Shown piece after piece: positions 6,021 to 10,164 of a stretch of DNA of 10,164 nt (position 1 is the first letter of the stretch; every line of letters starts with the position of its first letter). The notes below the pieces were generated by a model that did no database searches, was not told where the DNA came from, and was given only the letters and a program-made list of their open reading frames with translations. A program made the translations under genes and the position numbers. The DNA is from Chloroflexota bacterium. Lineage in GTDB: Bacteria > Chloroflexota > UBA11872 > VXNJ01. The DNA lies in assembly GCA_026708165.1 (NCBI GenBank), contig JAPOVO010000191.1, positions 1-10,164 on the forward strand. The letters are read 5' to 3'.

Positions 6021-6803
6021 GTGCGGCCCCAAAGGCCGCAATCATACAGAGCGGAAGCCATACTGCCGCGCCGGTCGAACCTCGGCGAAGCGGACAGGAT
6101 TGTCACGCTCTACACCCGCGAGTACGGCAAACGCAGGGCAGTCGCAAAGTCGGTGCGCCGTTCGAAAAGCCGCCTGGCCGGCCACATCGAGCTCTTCACG
6201 CACGTGGACGTCTATCTGGCCGTTGGAACCAATCTCGACGTTTTGACCCAGGCGACGGCGATAGAAATCTTCCCGACCATGTCGAACGATCTAGACAGAT
6301 TTGCCAAGGCGTCCTGGGCGGCGGAGGTAGTCGACCGGCTCACGCTTGTCGGCGAGCCGGACCCGGAGCTGTTCGCGCTCTTGCTCGCGACGATCCGGCT
6401 GCTCGCCTCGGAAGACGAGCGCCGGTCCATCCACTTGAGGCAGTTTGAGCTTCACGCCTTGAGCAGACTCGGATACCGGCCGCATCTGGAGTCGTGCGTC
6501 AACTGCGGCGGCGGCCTGAAAGAGATGGTCAACCAGTTTTCGCCCGGCCTTGGCGGGGTGATGTGCCACGGTTGTGATTCGGACGGGGCGGCGCTGACGA
6601 TTTCTCCGTCGGCAATAAAGGTGATGCGCTGGCTCGAATCTCAAGAGATCGGGGCGGCTGGCCGCCTCAATTCCAACGCCGCCCTCGACGCCGAGCTGGA
6701 ACGGATTCACACGGCTTGCCTGAACCAGGTGCTGGGAGGCATGCTGAGATCGGCGTCGCTGCTGGATCGCTCCCGCACACACAACGCCGCACGGCCGGTT
6801 TAG
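6021..6803 (+). CDS. recO: DNA repair protein RecO
   Basis: RecO anneals complementary strands and, with RecR, loads RecA on SSB-coated DNA in the RecF pathway. At 260 residues it has the normal length. The N-terminal OB-fold is seen in YRAEAILPRRSNLGEADRIV (9-28) and GKRRAVAKSVRRSKSRLAGH (36-55). The C-terminal part contains the zinc-finger cysteines Cys159, Cys162, Cys182 and Cys185, in CVNCGG and MCHGCDSDG. A stop (TAA, 6018-6020) lies directly before the GTG, so GTG 6021 is effectively the only start that keeps the OB-fold. No SD is visible, and the start codon lies in a hairpin (6022-6040). It is followed after 41 bases by glyS. A recO-glycyl-tRNA synthetase neighbourhood is also known from Bacillus (recO-glyQ-glyS). 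Confidence 0.93.
   Translation: MRPQRPQSYRAEAILPRRSNLGEADRIVTLYTREYGKRRAVAKSVRRSKSRLAGHIELFTHVDVYLAVGTNLDVLTQATAIEIFPTMSNDLDRFAKASWAAEVVDRLTLVGEPDPELFALLLATIRLLASEDERRSIHLRQFELHALSRLGYRPHLESCVNCGGGLKEMVNQFSPGLGGVMCHGCDSDGAALTISPSAIKVMRWLESQEIGAAGRLNSNAALDAELERIHTACLNQVLGGMLRSASLLDRSRTHNAARPV
6022..6040 (+). promoter_or_regulatory. Hairpin over the recO start codon
   Basis: TGCGGCC (6022-6028) pairs perfectly with GGCCGCA (6034-6040) around the loop CCAAA. The last two bases of the GTG start (6021-6023) are in the stem, and no SD precedes it. The structure would be expected to lower initiation unless it is opened. A regulatory role is inference only. Confidence 0.35.
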
Positions 6804-6844
6804 TAAACGAATCCCTACCTGCCCGATCCCGAATAAGGAACGCA

Positions 6845-8191
6845 ATGAGTGACAATTTGAAATCGATGGACAAGCTCGTGTCGCTGTGCAAGCGCCGCGG
6901 CTACGTATACCCGAACTCCGAGATCTACGGCGGTTTCGCGAGTACCTGGGACTATGGGCCGCTGGGAGCCGAACTCCTGATCAACATCAGGCAAGCATGG
7001 TGGCGCGACACCATCACGGCGCGGGACGACGTTGTGGGACTGAACTCGGCGATCCTGTCGCATCCCGGCGTCTGGCAGGCGTCCGGCCACCTGGAGCACT
7101 TCTCGGACCCCCTGGTCGACTGCAAGCAGTGCAAGCGCCGTTTCAGAGCCGATCAGATAGACAGGGACGCCTGCCCGGAATGCGACGGAGAGCTGACCGA
7201 CGTCAGACAGTTCAACACTATGTTCAAGACTTTCGTCGGCCCCGTCGAAGACGACGCCTCGGCCGCCTATTTGCGACCGGAGACCGCCCAGGCCATCTTC
7301 GCCAACTTCCGCAACGTCCAGCAGAGCTCCCGCATGAAGCTGCCGTTCGGAATAGCCCAGATCGGCAAGGCGTTCAGAAACGAGATCACTACCGGCAATT
7401 TCATCTTCCGCACCCGGGAATTCGAAATGATGGAGATGGAGTACTTCATCCCGCCGGGCGAGGACGAAAAGTGGTTCAAATACTGGATATCCGAGCGGAT
7501 CAGCTGGTACCGGCGCTATGGACTCAATTCCGACAAGCTGCATCTGCGCGCCCATGACAAAGCCGAGCTGGCCCACTACTCGCGAGGCACTACGGATATC
7601 GAGTACGACTACCCGTTTGGCCGGTCCGAGCTGGAGGGCGTTGCCAATCGCGGAGACTACGACCTGGGGAGGCATCAGGAGGTCTCGGGCAGAGACTTGA
7701 CCTATTTCGACGACGCAACCGGCCAACACGTCTTGCCCTGGGTCGTGGAGCCGTCCGTCGGCGTCGACCGCTGCGCGCTGGCCTTCCTGACCGACGCCTA
7801 TCACGAGGAAGAAGTGCCATCAGCCTCCGGCAAAATGCAGCGCCGAACGGTGCTCAGGCTGGACCCGCGTTTGGCCCCCGTCAAGGTCGCATTCTTTCCA
7901 CTGATCAAACGCGAGCCGCTGCAAGCACTGGCCAAGGAGCTCCAGGACCTCGCCCGCTCCGAGTGGCTCACCTACTACGACGAAACCGGCGCTATCGGGC
8001 GCAGATACAGGCGACAGGACGAGGCGGGCACGCCCTACTGCGTTACGGTCGATTTCGACTCGCTGGAGGACGGCGCGGTCACGGTCCGGGACAGGGATAC
8101 GCTGGTCCAGGACAGGATTTCTACTGCCGAGCTGATGGACTACCTGAGGGAAAAGTTGGCCTGGAGCCGGGAGGCCAAGACTCCGGCGTAG
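6845..8191 (+). CDS. glyS: Glycyl-tRNA synthetase, single-chain homodimeric class II type
   Basis: GlyRS charges tRNA-Gly. The 448-residue protein is the alpha2-type enzyme, not the two-subunit GlyQ/GlyS type. The N-terminus KRRGYVYPNSEIYGGFASTWDYGPLG (16-41) is diagnostic. An insert carries zinc-type cysteines CKQC (93-96) and CPEC (110-113). Class II motif 2 is GKAFRNEI (174-181), followed by RTREFEMMEMEYF (189-201). Motif 3 is EPSVGVDR (302-309). The HGTP anticodon-binding domain covers about 345-440 (VKVAFFPLIKREPL). I choose ATG 6845 because AAGGA (6835-6839) lies five bases upstream and family alignment begins there. A longer in-frame extension from 6716 would overlap recO by 88 bases and looks non-coding. 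It is co-directional with recO and probably co-transcribed. Confidence 0.96.
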   Translation: MSDNLKSMDKLVSLCKRRGYVYPNSEIYGGFASTWDYGPLGAELLINIRQAWWRDTITARDDVVGLNSAILSHPGVWQASGHLEHFSDPLVDCKQCKRRFRADQIDRDACPECDGELTDVRQFNTMFKTFVGPVEDDASAAYLRPETAQAIFANFRNVQQSSRMKLPFGIAQIGKAFRNEITTGNFIFRTREFEMMEMEYFIPPGEDEKWFKYWISERISWYRRYGLNSDKLHLRAHDKAELAHYSRGTTDIEYDYPFGRSELEGVANRGDYDLGRHQEVSGRDLTYFDDATGQHVLPWVVEPSVGVDRCALAFLTDAYHEEEVPSASGKMQRRTVLRLDPRLAPVKVAFFPLIKREPLQALAKELQDLARSEWLTYYDETGAIGRRYRRQDEAGTPYCVTVDFDSLEDGAVTVRDRDTLVQDRISTAELMDYLREKLAWSREAKTPA

Positions 8192-8265
8192 ACCCGGCTC
8201 TCCGGTGACGGCGAAAGTTCGCTAAGGTGAAGGCTGTAAGTTGACGGCCATGCCGGGGGGCGCAA

Positions 8266-9504
8266 ATGGTTGAAACGCTCCGCAACCGCAACTTCACGCT
8301 GCTCTGGCTTGCCCAGCTCATCTCGATGACCGGCGACTGGGTCATCTTCATTGCCCTGCCGATCTACATATACGAGCAGACCGGCTCGGTTCTGGCGACT
8401 GGCGCGATGTTCATCAGCAACTTGCTTCCGAGACTGCTGGTCGGTTCGGTAGCCGGAGTTTTCGTGGACCGCTGGAACCGAAAGCGGACGATGATCATCG
8501 CCGACTTTCTTCGGGCTGCGATCGTCATCGTGCTGCTGGGCGCTATTGCGGCGGAGCAGCTTTGGCTGATATTTCCGCTCGCATTCCTGGAATCGTCCGC
8601 GTCTCAATTCTTCAACCAAGCCAAGAACGCGGTCCTCCCCCAGCTTGTCAAGAGGCGGCAGCTTGTTACCGCCAACTCCCTTAACGCGACGAGTGAAAAT
8701 TTGACTCGTCTGATCGGCCCGCCTCTCGGTGGCGCGCTGATCGGCATTCTCGGAGTCAGCAGCGTGTTGCTGCTCGACGCGGTCACCTACGCAATGTCGG
8801 CCGCCCTGATCATGCTCATTTCGGTTTCGCGGCGGCCCGATGACACGGCGGGTCAGCAGGGAACGGTCGGAATCTGGACCGAATGGCTGGGGGGATTGAG
8901 ACTCGTGGCGCACAACCGCCGGCATTCGGCGGTCTTCATTTCCGTCGGAACGGCCATGTTCGGACTCGGAATCCTCAACGCGCTCATGATCGTCTTCGTC
9001 GCCGAAGTCTTCGGCGGAGGCGCGCTGCAATTAAGCTCGCTGCTAGCGGCCCAGGCGGGTGGAGGGCTGGCCGCGGGACTGCTCTTGAGTCAGCTAGGCC
9101 GCAATCTGCAACCCTCTCGATTGATTCCGCTCGGAGCGGTCGGCATGGCCGTACTGTTAGTCGCCATAGTCAACTCGCCGAATCTGGCGTTTGCGATCGT
9201 GCTCACCGCAGTCCTGGGGGCGCCAATAGTGGCCTTCTTCGTAAGCGCCCAGACGCTGCTGCATCGCGGCGTGAGTGACGCGTACCGGGGGCGGGTGTTC
9301 GGCGCGTTCAGCACCACCCAGGCGCTAACGATGGTGGGCGGAATGGGACTCGCGACCCTGCTGGGCGACTGGACGGGGGTGCTGCCGCTGATGCACGTCG
9401 CCGCCGTCGCGTTCGTGGCCGCCGGCGCGTTCGCGGCCCTGCGGCTCTTCCCACGATCGAGCGAGGAAACACTCGACTCCGAACGCCCCGCGCGTATCCG
9501 TTAG
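8266..9504 (+). CDS. MFS transporter, efflux type (MFS_3/EntS-like)
   Basis: This 412-residue membrane protein has about twelve hydrophobic segments. The MFS loop 2-3 signature is visible as GVFVDRWNRKRTM (64-76). The motifs FNQAKNAVLPQLV (116-128), ANSLNATSENLTRLIGPPLG (136-155) and DAYRGRVFGAFSTTQ (338-352) are typical of the large group of drug/siderophore efflux proteins related to EntS and macrolide exporters. The start ATG follows a G-run (8255-8260) five bases upstream. It lies 74 bases after glyS with no strong terminator or promoter between, so read-through from the recO-glyS transcript is possible. The substrate is unknown, and the neighbouring housekeeping genes give no hint. Confidence 0.9.
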   Translation: MVETLRNRNFTLLWLAQLISMTGDWVIFIALPIYIYEQTGSVLATGAMFISNLLPRLLVGSVAGVFVDRWNRKRTMIIADFLRAAIVIVLLGAIAAEQLWLIFPLAFLESSASQFFNQAKNAVLPQLVKRRQLVTANSLNATSENLTRLIGPPLGGALIGILGVSSVLLLDAVTYAMSAALIMLISVSRRPDDTAGQQGTVGIWTEWLGGLRLVAHNRRHSAVFISVGTAMFGLGILNALMIVFVAEVFGGGALQLSSLLAAQAGGGLAAGLLLSQLGRNLQPSRLIPLGAVGMAVLLVAIVNSPNLAFAIVLTAVLGAPIVAFFVSAQTLLHRGVSDAYRGRVFGAFSTTQALTMVGGMGLATLLGDWTGVLPLMHVAAVAFVAAGAFAALRLFPRSSEETLDSERPARIR

Positions 9505-9571
9505 CCACTCGTCATCGACTACGTCGTGAAATTGAAAGAGGCGGAAGCATTTGGACGGAGCTGCGGTTTCT

Positions 9572-9874
9572 TCAGGAGTCCGTCTTCAAGAGTGCGGGAC
9601 GGATTCTTGTGTTCCACACATCAACGTCACCCGCGCGTCGCAACTCCTCTACCATTTGCACGGTTTCCACTCCAACCTCTTCACTCAACTCGGGCAGGGT
9701 ACGGCTGCCGGCCAACTCGGTAACTGCCGTGCGCAGTTTCATCACATACTCCGCAACTTCATAGGCGGCTCGGTCGGAAGCTGCGCGGACCTGCAAGGCC
9801 TCAAGCTTCTCAAGCCAGTCCAGACCTCTTTCGGCTTCTTCGAACGGGTCATCCAGTGCGTTGGTCGTAGTCAA
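9572..9874 (-). CDS. Small hypothetical acidic protein
   Basis: This 100-residue protein starts at TTG (9872-9874). On the minus strand GGAGG (9882-9886) precedes it by seven bases, which is an excellent Shine-Dalgarno placement. An in-frame stop just upstream (9878-9880) rules out a longer form, apart from a CTG one codon earlier. Composition is acidic and helix-prone, with no cysteine, signal peptide or membrane helix. The segment AEYVMKLRTAVTELAGSR (41-58) followed by TLPELSEEVGVETVQMVEEL (59-78) could form a helix-turn-helix-like unit, as in small DNA-binding or antitoxin proteins, but I do not recognise the family. The protein on the opposite strand of the same region looks like a shadow frame. 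The gene is convergent to the MFS gene (67-base gap). Confidence 0.6.
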   Translation of the reverse strand: MTTTNALDDPFEEAERGLDWLEKLEALQVRAASDRAAYEVAEYVMKLRTAVTELAGSRTLPELSEEVGVETVQMVEELRRAGDVDVWNTRIRPALLKTDS

Positions 9875-10164
9875 CAGTCATCCTCCACGGCATGGGTTGT
9901 GACCTGTCCCCAAGGTTTCTACTGCCGACTATGTTAGTCCCGTGAGCATCCGGACTTGCTCGCCATCTTGGAATCTGATTCGGAGGAGCAGACCATTCAT
10001 CGGGATAGGTCGGTGGGCAGGGGAACCGTTTACAACGGACCTACGTGCGCGGCGTCACCTCGGTATGCGCGAGCCTGACTACCGCCCAGCGCGGATGTCC
10101 GGTGTCTGGGTGGCTCCGTCTAGTTCCTCTAAAGGACGACGAGGACCCACTTGCCCCCAAGAGC
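9875..10164. other. Right-edge region without a confident gene
   Basis: This stretch holds the SD of the small minus-strand gene and otherwise nothing I recognise. A plus frame beginning at GTG 9942 stays open to the window edge (74 codons), but it is rich in Arg, Ser and Pro, has no clear SD and matches no family I know. A minus frame is also open from the edge to TAG at 10041-10043. No tRNA, IS end or terminator with a T-run was found. Confidence 0.4.

Noticed and set aside
6815..7804. 329-codon minus-strand ORF opposite glyS
   Set aside because: It is a codon-bias shadow of the certain glyS gene, with no domain, and runs opposite highly conserved GlyRS motifs.
8140..9030. 296-codon minus-strand ORF opposite the MFS gene
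   Set aside because: Low-complexity charged composition and full overlap with clear MFS motifs show it is a shadow frame.

Overview
The window is a GC-rich, gene-dense bacterial chromosome segment made up mostly of housekeeping genes. No plasmid, phage, IS or CRISPR element is visible. A Chloroflexota-like (for example Dehalococcoidia/SAR202-type) or other deep-branching bacterium would fit the single-chain dimeric-type glycyl-tRNA synthetase, the glmU-prs pair and the recO-glyS pair. That assignment is inference from gene content and style, not from a database search.

Layout, left to right. (1) Bases 1-223 hold nothing recognisable. tRNA-Phe(GAA) follows at 224-296, with CCA encoded. (2) A stand-alone MOSC-domain protein lies at 447-953, followed by a GC hairpin. 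tRNA-Gln(TTG) at 1041-1112 has a good sigma70-like promoter just upstream. (3) A probable operon begins with a small leader ORF (1165-1227). It continues with glmU (1217-2626; UDP-GlcNAc synthesis) and prs (2635-3579; PRPP synthetase family), and perhaps with a CNNM/CorB-type DUF21-CBS membrane protein (3672-4955). (4) On the minus strand, convergent to it, lies an EamA/DMT-family permease (5041-5907). (5) A plus-strand unit of recO (6021-6803) and glyS (6845-8191) is followed by an MFS efflux-type transporter (8266-9504). (6) A small minus-strand hypothetical protein lies at 9572-9874, and the right edge (9875-10164) has no confident gene.

The functions are envelope precursor synthesis (GlmU), nucleotide precursor supply (Prs), translation (two tRNAs, GlyRS), DNA repair (RecO) and transport (three membrane proteins).

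The main oddity is the Prs homologue. It has a normal class I length and frame and sits in the usual glmU-prs position. However, the canonical DLHAGQ catalytic segment reads TRPGPA, and several other active-site positions are substituted too. Secondary oddities concern translation initiation. glmU has a GTG start without a Shine-Dalgarno sequence (SD), overlapping a leader ORF that does have one. The TTG start of the CorB-like gene and the GTG start of recO both lie inside perfect 7-bp hairpins.
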